Source: Xanthobacter oligotrophicus (lineage in GTDB: Bacteria; Pseudomonadota; Alphaproteobacteria; Rhizobiales; Xanthobacteraceae). From it: DNA of 64,000 bases. Positions 45,762 to 54,346 of the stretch are shown here, piece after piece. Positions within the stretch are counted from its first letter, which is position 1; each line of letters opens with the position of its first letter. The notes under the pieces are model-generated. The model did no database searches. It was not told where the DNA came from and saw only the letters and a list, made by a program, of their open reading frames with translations. The position numbers were made by a program, and so were the translations under genes. Where the stretch lies: positions 186,001 to 250,000 of the forward strand of contig NZ_VTTL01000009.1 of assembly GCF_008364685.1 (NCBI RefSeq), read 5' to 3'.

Positions 45762-46634
45762 ATGACCCCTCCCAGCCCTTCATTCCGTCTCTCCCGGTTC
45801 GGCGTGGTGCGCCGCTGCGGCGCCGGCCTGCTCGGCCTGCTGATGCTCAGTGCCCCCTTCATCTCCGTTCCTGCCATTGCCTGCCCCTCGGACGTGCGCC
45901 CGGCGCCGCCCCTGGCGCTGGCGCAGGCCGCCAAGGTGCGTGCCGAGGGGCGGCCGCTGCGTATCCTTGCCATCGGCTCGTCCACCACCGCCGGGGCGGG
46001 GGCATCACGCACGGCCACGAACTACCCGAGCCAGCTGGCCCTGAGGCTGGAGGCGGCGCTGGGGGAGGGGAGCGTCGAGATCACCAATGCGGGCGTCAAC
46101 GGCGAGAGCGCCCCCGCCACCCTGCGCCGGCTGGAGGCTTTCCTGAAGACGCCGCCGGTGCCGGACCTGGTGCTGTGGCAGGTGGGCACCAACGATGTCA
46201 TCTTCGGCGGCGATCCGGTGCGGCTGAAGCAGCTGGTGGGTGAGGGGCTCGACGCCATTGCGGCGGCTGGCGCGGCGGTGCTGGTGATCGACCAGCAATA
46301 TTATCCGGCCATCCTCAACCTGGACCGCTACGAAAGCTTTGTCGCCGCCGTGGGCGCGGCCGCTTCCGAGCGGGGAGCGACGCTGCTGCCGCGCTATCTG
46401 ATGATGAAGCAATGGGCGGCACAGGACCCGGCGGGCCTACGCGCGACGCTGGCCTGGGACCACTTCCATTCGAACGACAAGGGCTATGCCTGCCTTGCCG
46501 ACCTGCTGGCGCCAGCCATCGTGGCGGCCATGGCGGTGCCCGCCGCCGCGCCGCAGGGCCCGTCACAGGCCAAGGCGACCCCGACCAAGGGGGCTAATGC
46601 CAAGCAGCCGGCGGCCGCTCCGGCAATGCGCTGA
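45762..46634 (+). CDS. Exported SGNH/GDSL hydrolase
   Basis: About 290 residues from the ATG at 45762; earlier in-frame ATGs run into tRNA-Asp and are rejected. A signal peptide (VVRRCGAGLLGLLMLSAPFISVPAIA) leads into an SGNH domain. Block I has Ser in ILAIGSSTTAGAGASRT, block II has Gly in NAGVNGESA, block III has Asn in WQVGTNDVIFG, and block V is WDHFHSNDKGY with the Asp-His pair. The family includes esterases, lipases and carbohydrate deacetylases in the periplasm. The substrate is unknown. A low-complexity Ala/Pro/Lys tail ends the protein. Confidence 0.85.
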   Translation: MTPPSPSFRLSRFGVVRRCGAGLLGLLMLSAPFISVPAIACPSDVRPAPPLALAQAAKVRAEGRPLRILAIGSSTTAGAGASRTATNYPSQLALRLEAALGEGSVEITNAGVNGESAPATLRRLEAFLKTPPVPDLVLWQVGTNDVIFGGDPVRLKQLVGEGLDAIAAAGAAVLVIDQQYYPAILNLDRYESFVAAVGAAASERGATLLPRYLMMKQWAAQDPAGLRATLAWDHFHSNDKGYACLADLLAPAIVAAMAVPAAAPQGPSQAKATPTKGANAKQPAAAPAMR

Positions 46635-46648
46635 GGGCCATCAGGCCA

Positions 46649-46753
46649 GGAGCGGTTGCCGTTCGCAGGCGTTCACGGCAACCGCTCCAGAATCCCACGT
46701 TGACGCGTTGTCTTCACGCGAACCGGTATCCCCTTCGCTCGAAAACGCTCTAA
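46649..46753. repeat. Dispersed hairpin repeat, copy 2 (possible bidirectional terminator)
   Basis: Arms GGAGCGGTTGCCGT (46649-46662) and ACGGCAACCGCTCC (46675-46688) pair perfectly over 14 bases around a 12-base loop. The same conserved segment as at 13861 follows (GTTGACGCG, GCGAACCGG, CTTCGCTCGAAAACGCTCT). It lies between convergent genes and runs into the stop codon of the esterase gene. Confidence 0.85.
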
Positions 46754-47391
46754 CGGCCGATCCGGGCGATGAAGTCCCGGGCGGCGGTCAGGTCTGCGGA
46801 GGTGAGGCCGTGACTTGCCGGCAGGGTCCGGTGCTCCACCTGCGCGCCGCGCGCCGAAAGTAGAGCTGCGAGCCGGGCGGCATTCTCGGCGGGCACGATG
46901 GGGTCCATGGCGCCGGAGAGCATCAGCACCGGCGTTGCGGGCAGGTCCCCGGCCGGCGGGTCGGAGAGCGGCACCATGGCGCGCAGCAACACCGCGCCGG
47001 CGAGGGCCTCTGGCCGAAGCAGCATCACGGCGGCGGCGATGTTGGCGCCGTTGGAGAACCCCACCGCCACCGGTGCGGCAAGGCCATAGGCGGCGCTGGC
47101 GGCGCCGATGAAGTCCGCAAGATCATGGGCGCGACGCACCACGTCGGCTTCGTCGAACACGCCTTCGGCGAGGCGGCGGAAGAAGCGCGGCATGCCGCCC
47201 TCGCTCACCTGCCCGCGCGGCGACAGCAGGGCCGCGCCCGGGGCGATCATGCGGCCGAGGGGCAACAGGTCGGTTTCGTCGCCGCCGGTGCCGTGGAGCA
47301 GCAGCAGCGGCGCTGCCGCCGCATCCGTGGCGGGCTCGAAGCGATGGGTGAAGGCGAGGGCGGGCGCGTCCCGGGTAAGGGTCGAAGCCAT
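46750..47391 (-). CDS. Alpha/beta hydrolase (phospholipase/carboxylesterase family)
   Basis: A 213-residue serine hydrolase. LLLLHGTGGDETDLLPL provides the oxyanion region, VAVGFSNGANIAAA holds the nucleophile Ser, and SGAMDPIVP and LPASHGL supply Asp and His. This is the YpfH/carboxylesterase 2 pattern of small cytoplasmic esterases. It is followed upstream on the same strand, after about 100 bp, by the VOC gene; such a pairing with a VOC ring-cleavage-like protein is frequent in this family and suggests a joint, unknown role. Confidence 0.85.
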   Translation of the reverse strand: MASTLTRDAPALAFTHRFEPATDAAAAPLLLLHGTGGDETDLLPLGRMIAPGAALLSPRGQVSEGGMPRFFRRLAEGVFDEADVVRRAHDLADFIGAASAAYGLAAPVAVGFSNGANIAAAVMLLRPEALAGAVLLRAMVPLSDPPAGDLPATPVLMLSGAMDPIVPAENAARLAALLSARGAQVEHRTLPASHGLTSADLTAARDFIARIGR

Positions 47392-47490
47392 GGGAAGATC
47401 CTCGCGGCTGGTCCGATTTGATCGGCACCGCAGCCGCCGTTCATGAAGGGGCGGGCACCCGGCCGCGCGGGGCGGCCGAGTAGGGCAGGA

Positions 47491-48432
47491 TCAGGCGACG
47501 GCGGGCAGCGTCGCCTCGATCTCGGCGCGATGGGCCTCGTACTGGGCCGGCAGCTTCAGGGCTTCGCCGAGGCTTTCGGGGGCCTCGTCCACCGCGAAGC
47601 CGGGATCGTCGGTGGCGATCTCGAACAGCACGCCGCCCGGCTCGCGGAAATAGACCGAGCGGAAGTAGGTGCGGTCCCGCTGGCCGGTGACGCGCGCGCC
47701 GTGATGAGCGGTGAGACGCTCCGCCATCTCGGCCTGGGTGGCATCATCGGCGGCGCGGAAGGCGATGTGGTGCACGCTGCCGCGCCCCTGCCGGCCCGAG
47801 AGGAAGCCGCCGGCCTCGCGGATGTCGACGATGGTGCCGATCCGCCCCTCCTCCGCCCCGGCCGCGGTGAAGCGGATGCGGGTGCCCTCGCGGCCGGTCT
47901 CGGTGAAGCCGAACACGTCGGTGAGGATGGCGGCGGTGGGGCCGGCTTCCTTGAGCAGCAGGGTGACCGAATGCAGGCCGCGAATGGCATGCTCCGCCGG
48001 CACCTCGCCGAAGGTTTTGGCGGGCTCCGCGTCGATGCCGGGCACCCCCACGAGGGCGAGGCGCATGCCGTCCGGATCCTTGAAGCCGATCACCGAGGCG
48101 CCGAAGCGCTTCTCCGGCAGCTCCGGGGCGAGGCCTCGGGCGATCAGCCGGCCGGTCCAGTAGCCGATGGAGGCCTCGGGAATGCGGAACGCCGTCTCCT
48201 GGGTCTCGCCGACGCCGGCGCGGCCCTCGTCCGCATGCTCCCACGGGAAGAAAGTGAGGATGGAGCCGGGGCGGCCGGCATCATCGCCGAAGTAGAAATG
48301 ATAGGTGCCGGGATCGTCGAAATTGACGGTCTTCTTCACCAGCCGGAGCCCGAGGGTGGCAGTGTAGAAGTCGAGGTTGCGCCGGGCAGAGCCGGCGATG
48401 GCGGTGACGTGGTGGATGCCCTTGCTGGTCAT
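47491..48432 (-). CDS. VOC-family protein (ring-cleaving dioxygenase-like)
   Basis: A 313-residue protein with two vicinal-oxygen-chelate modules. The ATG at 48432 has AGGAGA upstream and gives MTSKGIHHVTAIAGSARRNLDFY; the frame is open 18 codons further. GIHHVTAIAG and, in the second module, GRGSVHHIAFRAADD offer His metal ligands, and GVLFEIATDDPGF offers the Glu. It resembles PcpA/LinE-like and MhqO/CatE-type proteins linked to quinone tolerance in some bacteria. The true substrate is unknown. It lies just ahead of the esterase gene. Confidence 0.83.
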   Translation of the reverse strand: MTSKGIHHVTAIAGSARRNLDFYTATLGLRLVKKTVNFDDPGTYHFYFGDDAGRPGSILTFFPWEHADEGRAGVGETQETAFRIPEASIGYWTGRLIARGLAPELPEKRFGASVIGFKDPDGMRLALVGVPGIDAEPAKTFGEVPAEHAIRGLHSVTLLLKEAGPTAAILTDVFGFTETGREGTRIRFTAAGAEEGRIGTIVDIREAGGFLSGRQGRGSVHHIAFRAADDATQAEMAERLTAHHGARVTGQRDRTYFRSVYFREPGGVLFEIATDDPGFAVDEAPESLGEALKLPAQYEAHRAEIEATLPAVA

Positions 48433-48779
48433 GGTGGCGATCTCCTGGCCGGTGGCGTCCGGCGTTGGAGCTAATTTAAGCAACAAACGTCAGATAAAAA
48501 GTTCGATTTCATTGCGTTCATGCAATGATGATGTGCGAGGCTGGCGCGTTCGGTGTGGCTTTGGCGGGTGCTTTCGGAAGGGACCAGCGGTCGCTCATTG
48601 CTTTTCCGTGGGAGCGATGCCCAATGCCGGTGAGACGCGCGATCGGGTGGTGTCACGGGTGCGGGAGAGCGGTGACGACCTGCCTCGCGGTCTTGGGAAA
48701 GCGGTTTTGGGAAAGCGGTCTTGGCAAAAATGTGCCGATCTCCGGTGGCTTCAAGCCGGGCGGCGATGGGGAGGGTTCA
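48433..48779. other. Gene-free region with 14-bp tandem repeats
   Basis: No convincing gene; the open frame here is only an extension of the small protein at 48780. Three imperfect 14-bp units (CGGTCTTGGGAAAG type) lie at 48688-48729. Promoters for the divergent VOC and small-protein genes are expected. Confidence 0.5.
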
Positions 48780-49037
48780 ATGACGACATTCAGGACACAT
48801 GCGGTCCGGCTCGCTCTTCTGGGGGCGGTGGCGGGCGCAGGGCTTATGGCGAGCGCGGGCGCCAGCCAGGCGGTGGTCTATTGCCGGGCTGTCGGCTACC
48901 CGAAGGGCTGCGTCGTGCGTCCCACCGGCGCCGTGGTGGTGCACCCGGCACCGGCGGCCGGCGCCGTCGTGGTTGCCCCACGCCGGGTGATCTATTGCAC
49001 CCGTCCGGGCTACCCCCGCGGCTGCGTGGTGCGCTGA
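48780..49037 (+). CDS. Small secreted protein with duplicated YC-GYP-GCVVR motif
   Basis: An 85-residue protein. The ATG at 48780 has GGGAGGG upstream and opens a signal peptide (THAVRLALLGAVAGAGLMASAGASQA). The mature part is only about 50 residues and consists of two similar units, VVYCRAVGYPKGCVVR and VIYCTRPGYPRGCVVR, joined by a Val/Ala/Pro linker. Four cysteines could form two disulfides. Similar small proteins occur widely in Bradyrhizobium and relatives without a known role. Confidence 0.75.
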   Translation: MTTFRTHAVRLALLGAVAGAGLMASAGASQAVVYCRAVGYPKGCVVRPTGAVVVHPAPAAGAVVVAPRRVIYCTRPGYPRGCVVR

Positions 49038-49290
49038 GCGCCGCCTCCGGACCCCGCGGCCCTCAGGAGGCGCCGCGGGGTCCGGGCAATTCGGCCTGTG
49101 CGGAGATGAAGCGGTAGCAAGGTGGCGCACGGCATGCGTGCCTGTGGCAAAAATGCTCTTCCTGTGAGGAAATGTTCAGTATGTCGGATGTTTCCTGCCG
49201 CTCCGGAATCCCTTTTCCGGAGGTGAAGTGTTAAGGAGCACTTAAGGGCAAGGGGCGGGGCCTTGCCAGCAAACGCCGGAGAGATCAGGC

Positions 49291-50712
49291 ATGCTGGTAT
49301 TGCGGACACATGCGGAAATCAGAAAGCGATCGGTCGCCCCGGCGATGGGTCTGAAGCGCGCGATGAGGGCCCTTGCGGTGGGCGCCCTGACCGTCGGTGC
49401 CATGGCGCTGAGCGGCTTGCCGGGCGTCGGTGTGGCGCCCGCCCTTGCGCAGCAGACTGCGGTCGCCAATGCCGATCCCGAATTCAACACCCTCTTCCAG
49501 CAGTCGCTGAAGCGCCCGTCGGACGTGGAACTCGCCTTCCGGCTGGCGCGGCGCGCCATCGAGGTGGGCGACTACGAGGCCGCCATCGGCGTCTACGAGC
49601 GCATCCTGTTCTACAATCCCAATCTGGTGCGGGTGAAGCTGGAGCTGGCGCGCCTTTACTACCGGCTTGGCGCCTACGAATCCGCCCGCTCCTACTTCGA
49701 GCCCATCGCCGAGGCCCCGGCGCTCACCACCGCCGAGCGCGATAATATCGCCGCCTATCTGGTGGAGATTTCCCGGCGGCTCGATCCCAACCAGATCACC
49801 GTCTATGCCCAGGTGGGCGTGCGCTACCAGTCCAACGCCAATTACGGCCCGTCGAGCCGCCTGGTGCTCGGGCAGGATCTCACCGCGCTCTTGCCGCCCG
49901 GCGCCACCAAGCAGGCGGACGGCAACGTCTTCGCCCTCGCCACGGTCCGCCACGTCTATGACTTCGGCAACCAGCGCGGCGATGTCTGGGAAAGCAACGC
50001 CAACCTTTATTATTCCCAGCAATTCCAGCTGGAGAACCTCAATCTCGGCTATGCCGAATTCAACACCGGCCCGCGCTTCGCCCTGCTGCCGGACCAGTTG
50101 CCCGGCTCCTCGGTCCGGGCCTATGTGATCGCCGGCGGCATCGCGCTGGGCGGCGACAGCTATCTGGGCACCTATGGCGCGGGCGTGTCGCTCTACGCGC
50201 CGTTCAGCATGTATTTCGCCATCGAGCCGTTCGCCGAGGTGCGCCAGCGCGAGTACCAGAACTCGCGGGACTATCCCACGGCGAGCCTGCAGAGCGGCGA
50301 CATGTGGACGCTCGGCGCCAACCTCTCCGGCCGGCTCACCGACACCTCCGGCTGGCGCGCGCGCCTTGCCTACAACAATGCCAGCGGCGACCTGCCCTGG
50401 TATTCCTACGACAATTTCGCCTTCGACCTCGCCGTGCCGGTGGAATTCCAGGGCCTGTGGGGCGTGCGGCGGTGGGTGGCGATCCCGAGCGTTGGCTATT
50501 CGCGCTACAGCTATGATGCGCCCAATCCGTTCATCAACAGCTTCATCACCCAGGTGAACGACCAGTATCGCGTGGGCCTTGCCCTCGATGTGCCGGTCCA
50601 CGAGCAGTGGGGCCTGCTGACGCAGGTCCAGTACAGCTGGTCGCAGTCGACGCTGCCGAACTACGCGTTCGACAATCTCAGCGTCACCGTCGGCCCGAAC
50701 GTCCGGTTCTGA
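49291..50712 (+). CDS. TPR outer-membrane beta-barrel protein (Slam/DUF560-like)
   Basis: A 473-residue exported protein. A signal peptide ends near APALAQ. Residues 60-165 are helical TPR-like repeats (SDVELAFRLARRAIEVGDYEAAIGVYERIL and LELARLYYRLGAYESARSYF). The remaining 300 residues alternate polar and hydrophobic residues with many aromatics, and the protein ends in VGPNVRF, a terminal Phe typical of Bam-inserted barrels. This TPR-plus-barrel plan matches Slam-type surface-protein exporters, but the relation is by architecture only. It is coupled to the FecR-domain gene 12 bp downstream. Confidence 0.75.
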   Translation: MLVLRTHAEIRKRSVAPAMGLKRAMRALAVGALTVGAMALSGLPGVGVAPALAQQTAVANADPEFNTLFQQSLKRPSDVELAFRLARRAIEVGDYEAAIGVYERILFYNPNLVRVKLELARLYYRLGAYESARSYFEPIAEAPALTTAERDNIAAYLVEISRRLDPNQITVYAQVGVRYQSNANYGPSSRLVLGQDLTALLPPGATKQADGNVFALATVRHVYDFGNQRGDVWESNANLYYSQQFQLENLNLGYAEFNTGPRFALLPDQLPGSSVRAYVIAGGIALGGDSYLGTYGAGVSLYAPFSMYFAIEPFAEVRQREYQNSRDYPTASLQSGDMWTLGANLSGRLTDTSGWRARLAYNNASGDLPWYSYDNFAFDLAVPVEFQGLWGVRRWVAIPSVGYSRYSYDAPNPFINSFITQVNDQYRVGLALDVPVHEQWGLLTQVQYSWSQSTLPNYAFDNLSVTVGPNVRF

Positions 50713-50724
50713 GGAGCGCCGCAC

Positions 50725-51717
50725 ATGCCCATCAGCACCCCTGCGCGGCTTCTGGCCTCCGTCGCCTCCCTCGCCCTCATCGCCGCCACCGGCCCGGCCC
50801 TGGCCCAGAGCCCGTCGGTGGGCACCGCTGCCGCCGTCAATCCGCGCTCCACCGGCTCGGGCACGCGCACGCTGGAGCTCGGCTCCAACATCGTCCATCG
50901 CGAGCGCATCGAGACCAGCGCCTCGGGCAGCGTCCAGGTCCTGTTCGTGGACAAGACCACCCTGAACATCGGCCCCAATTCCAACCTCCTGATCGACGAG
51001 TTCGTCTACGATCCCAACGCCAAGAAGGGGTCCATGGCCATTTCCCTCACCAAGGGCGCGGTGCGCTTCGTGGGCGGCAATGCCAGCCATTCGGACGGGG
51101 CGGAGGTCAAGACCCCGGTGGCCACCATAGGCATCCGTGGCGGTGTCGCGGCCATCCTCCATCGCGACGGCGAGACCCAGGCCATCCTTCAGTTCGGCAC
51201 GCTGACCATCGTCGGCCCCTCGGGTGAGACGGTGGTGGTGCGCCGGCCCGGCTTCATGGTCACGGTCAACCGCGCCGGCATCACCGGGCCGACCCGCGTG
51301 CCGCAGGGCCAGATCGACGCCATCATCGCCCAGACCCGCAGCCGCACCGGGCAGAACGGCGGTCGGCCCGAGCCGACCCCGGACGTGACCGGCCTCGACC
51401 GCGGCTCCAGCCATCCCTGCTCCATCCCGGTGCAGGGCCAGACCACCATGGACCTTGCCGCCGCCTCCTGCCGCTATGTGAACACCGACCTGAAGGGTGA
51501 GGCAGACCTCATCGCCCAGCAGGCGGCGCAGCAGAACCAGGCGAACGTGCTGATTCCCCTCGTGCCGCAGGCGCCGTGCCCGCCCTACAGCTACAATTGT
51601 GGCGGTGGTGGTCCGGGCGGCTATTTCGCGGCGGGGCCGTTGGTCCAGACCCTGCCGCAGGGCAATCCGGGTGGGTTGGGTGGTGGCTTCGGCCGTCGGC
51701 CCGGCGGCGGCTTCTGA
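50725..51717 (+). CDS. Exported FecR-domain protein
   Basis: A 330-residue protein with a signal peptide (ARLLASVASLALIAATGPALAQ) and a FecR domain at about residues 45-170, recognised by VHRERIETSASGSVQVLFVDKTTLNIGPNS and VKTPVATIGIRGG. Unlike FecR itself, it has no cytoplasmic anti-sigma part or membrane helix, so it is not a classic regulator. The C-terminal third is Gln/Pro/Gly-rich and ends in repeated GGG/GGF. The tight link to the preceding barrel protein suggests that it is exported or displayed by it. Confidence 0.8.
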   Translation: MPISTPARLLASVASLALIAATGPALAQSPSVGTAAAVNPRSTGSGTRTLELGSNIVHRERIETSASGSVQVLFVDKTTLNIGPNSNLLIDEFVYDPNAKKGSMAISLTKGAVRFVGGNASHSDGAEVKTPVATIGIRGGVAAILHRDGETQAILQFGTLTIVGPSGETVVVRRPGFMVTVNRAGITGPTRVPQGQIDAIIAQTRSRTGQNGGRPEPTPDVTGLDRGSSHPCSIPVQGQTTMDLAAASCRYVNTDLKGEADLIAQQAAQQNQANVLIPLVPQAPCPPYSYNCGGGGPGGYFAAGPLVQTLPQGNPGGLGGGFGRRPGGGF

Positions 51718-51730
51718 ACGACCGGCACGC

Positions 51731-51751
51731 GCCGGCGTTCTTCGCGCCGGC
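51731..51751. terminator. Hairpin between convergent genes
   Basis: GCCGGCG and CGCCGGC surround a seven-base loop just past the FecR-domain stop and before the stop of the convergent glycosyltransferase. There is no clear T-run. Confidence 0.4.
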
Positions 51752-51789
51752 CGTTCCCCGCCTTCGGATGAACAAGCCGGGCGAGCCTG

Positions 51790-52968
51790 TCAGAGCAGCG
51801 CGAGGCAGCGCCGGGTAAGCACGTCGAGGGGATCCTCGGCCAGCATCGCCCGGTGCATGCGCCCCGCCGCCTCGGCCATGAGGAGGGCATCCTCGTCCGC
51901 GTGCATGGCACGGATGGTCTCCACCGCCACCCGCACCCGCGGATCGAACAGCGGCACGTTGTGGCTGAGGCCGGCAGCGGCGAGGCACTCGCCGTTGAGG
52001 TAATGCTCGCCGTGAACGCTGAGCGTCACCTGCGGCACGCCGGCAAGCAGCGCCTCCGTGGCGATGCCGGCGCTGCCCTGGTGCAGCACCAGGCGGCTGC
52101 GCGACAGCACCTGCGCCATCTGCGCCGGTTTGGCGTGGACATGGACGCCGGCGGTGCGCAGGGGCTCCGTCAAGCCTGGGGTGGCGCCGGGAATATGGAT
52201 TTCCAGGTCCGGCCCCAGGGCGCGCAGGGCTTCCATGACATCCGGGCGGCTGGCCACCTGGACGTGGAGATAGGCGAAGATGCCGCGCGCGCCGGGCCGC
52301 ATCTGCGTGAACGGCGCGCCGAGAATGGGCCCCTCCGCCTGCCGCTCCCGCAGGTCTGCATAGGGGTCGATGAGCGGGAAGGTGCGTACGAACACGTCGT
52401 CCCCCGCAAACAGGGCGCCGATGCGCGCAAGCGGCACCATGCCTTCGTCCGCAAGCGCGCTGTTGACGCTTACCAGCAGGTCGGCGTCGGCATGGACCGG
52501 CGGTGCGATCTCGTGGAGCACCGGCATCTGCTCGAGGTCCGCCGGCGGCAGGCAATAGGCGGTGCCGGCCTGCATGATGGCGCAGCGCCCCTGCGCGGCG
52601 GGGGCGGCGAGGGGCGCGTAGTCGCACACCATGAGGTCCGGCTGCTCCGCATCGAGAATGGCGCGCCAGCCCTTCAGCACCGTCCGCACGCTGGCGGGAT
52701 CGCGCAGGCCGGCGCGTCCGAGGCTGTCGGAGAGGGTGGCCGAGGCGGGCTTGGCGTCCTCGGGGCGCAGCGGCGGCGGCGGCCAGATCGGTGACTGGAT
52801 CACCCGGATGCCGGCTTCCGCCAGCGGCGCCGACAGCTGCAGATAGCGGACCGCCGCCACCACCTCGACCCCTTCGGCCATGAGCCGGCGCCCGAGGCGC
52901 GCAAGCTGCGTCGTATGGCCGAAGCCGGCGCCCTGCTCCCACGCCATCAGCACGCGCCTTGCCCGCAT
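51790..52968 (-). CDS. Family-1 glycosyltransferase (MGT/UGT-like)
   Basis: About 392 residues from the ATG at 52968, which has GGGAGG eight bases upstream; an ATG two codons earlier is too close to it. MRARRVLMAWEQGAGFGHTTQLARLGRRLM is the GT-B acceptor start, and QVLSRSRLVLHQGSAGIATEALLAGVPQVTL is the donor-site block of macrolide- and CrtX-type transferases. The acceptor is unknown; it may act on a lipid, carotenoid or small molecule. It is convergent with the FecR-domain gene and divergent from the transport operon. Confidence 0.82.
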   Translation of the reverse strand: MRARRVLMAWEQGAGFGHTTQLARLGRRLMAEGVEVVAAVRYLQLSAPLAEAGIRVIQSPIWPPPPLRPEDAKPASATLSDSLGRAGLRDPASVRTVLKGWRAILDAEQPDLMVCDYAPLAAPAAQGRCAIMQAGTAYCLPPADLEQMPVLHEIAPPVHADADLLVSVNSALADEGMVPLARIGALFAGDDVFVRTFPLIDPYADLRERQAEGPILGAPFTQMRPGARGIFAYLHVQVASRPDVMEALRALGPDLEIHIPGATPGLTEPLRTAGVHVHAKPAQMAQVLSRSRLVLHQGSAGIATEALLAGVPQVTLSVHGEHYLNGECLAAAGLSHNVPLFDPRVRVAVETIRAMHADEDALLMAEAAGRMHRAMLAEDPLDVLTRRCLALL

Positions 52969-53288
52969 GGTCATTGCCTCCCCAGCCGCTTGATCCGGAT
53001 GCCCGCAGTATTCGGGATGGCGGAGGTGGAGCCACTTGTCCAGCGCGCCGCAATGCGCAGGATCATTGCGCAGGACGGCGACAGGATGCCCAATGCATGG
53101 GCAGATTTGCCCTGCGCCCGGCGAGGCGCGGAGCCAGCCTTCCGGAACGCGAGCCGGTCGGTGTGGAGCGCGAAGCCTTGGCACGCGGGTTGCTGTTCCC
53201 GCGGCAGGCCGACGACACAGGTCGCGCCGCGCCGGCGGATCGGGCGCGGACAACGCCACAGGACCGGTATCCCCGGGAGGAGCCTTGC
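52969..53288. other. Divergent promoter region upstream of the transport/xdh operon
   Basis: About 320 gene-free bases. Frames open here are extensions without support. GGGAGGAG just before 53289 is the ribosome site of the binding-protein gene. No specific operator was recognised. Confidence 0.4.
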
Positions 53289-54296
53289 ATGACGCCGTTG
53301 CGTACTCTTCTGGCCGCCGCGCTCACCCTTCTCGCGGTGGCGCCGGCCGTGGCCGAGACCGACGTGAAATTCGCCCTCGACTGGAAGTTCGAGGGGCCGT
53401 CCGCGCCCTATTTCGTGGCGCTGGACAAGGGGTACTACAAGGCCGAGGGCCTGAACGTCACCATCGACTCGGGGCCGGGCTCGGTGGCCGGCATCGCGCG
53501 GGTGGCGGCGGGCACCTATCCCATCGGCTTCTTCGACATCAACTCGCTGATGAAGTTCCGCGACCAGAATCCCGACAAGGCCGTGAAGGCCGTGCTCATG
53601 GTCTATGACGAGCCACCCTTCTCCATCGTCACCCTGAAGAAGACCGGCATCGCCAAGCCGAAGGACCTCGAAGGCAAGACCCTCGGCGCCCCCGCGCCCG
53701 ACGGCGCCTTCGCCTAGTGGAAGGCCTTCGTGAAGGAGAACGGCATCGACGCCGACAAGGTGAAGATCGAGAACGTGGGCTTCCCGGTGCGCGAGCCCAT
53801 GCTGGCGGCGGGACAGGTAGACGCCATCACCGGCTTCTCCTTCTCCTCCTTCTTCAACCTGCGGCAGAAGGGCGTGCCGGCCGAGGACATCGTGGTGCTG
53901 CTCATGTCCAAGTATGGCCTCGTGCTCTACGGCAACGCCATCATGGTGAACCCGGACTATGCCAAGGCCCATCCCGAGGTGGTGAAGGGCTTCGTGAAAG
54001 CCACCATCAAGGGCATCATCGAGACCGCCCGCGATCCCAAGGCCGCCATCGCCTCGGTGATGAAGCGCAACGAAACGGCGGACGAGGCCATCGAGCTGGC
54101 GCGCCTGGAAATGGCCCTGCGCGACAACATCGTCACCGCCTGGGTGAAGGCCAACGGCGTGGGCGACGTGGACCCGGCGCGGCTCGCCAAGTCCATCGAG
54201 CAGGTGGCCGTCACCTACGACTTCAAGGCCAAGCCCACGGCGGCGGACATCTTCACCGGCGAATACCTTCCGCCGGCGGCCGAGCGGAAGCTGTAG
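53289..54296 (+). pseudogene. NMT1/THI5-type ABC substrate-binding protein, interrupted by an amber codon
   Basis: A periplasmic binding protein of 335 codons if read through. A signal peptide (LRTLLAAALTLLAVAPAVAE) precedes TDVKFALDWKFEGPSAPYFVALDKGYY, the NMT1/SsuA-like start, and IDSGPGSVAGIARVAAG. Codon 143 at 53715-53717 is TAG, directly after APDGAFA and before WKAFVKENG; homologous sequences have a Gln-type residue there, so a CAG-to-TAG change is likely. The frame then continues intact to 54296. The gene is either a recent pseudogene, a readthrough case or a sequencing error. The downstream operon encodes the matching ATPase and permease. Confidence 0.85.
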
Positions 54297-54346
54297 CTTC
54301 AAGCTGTAGACCTCAAACTGTAGACTTGGGGTGATCGGGATCGGCG

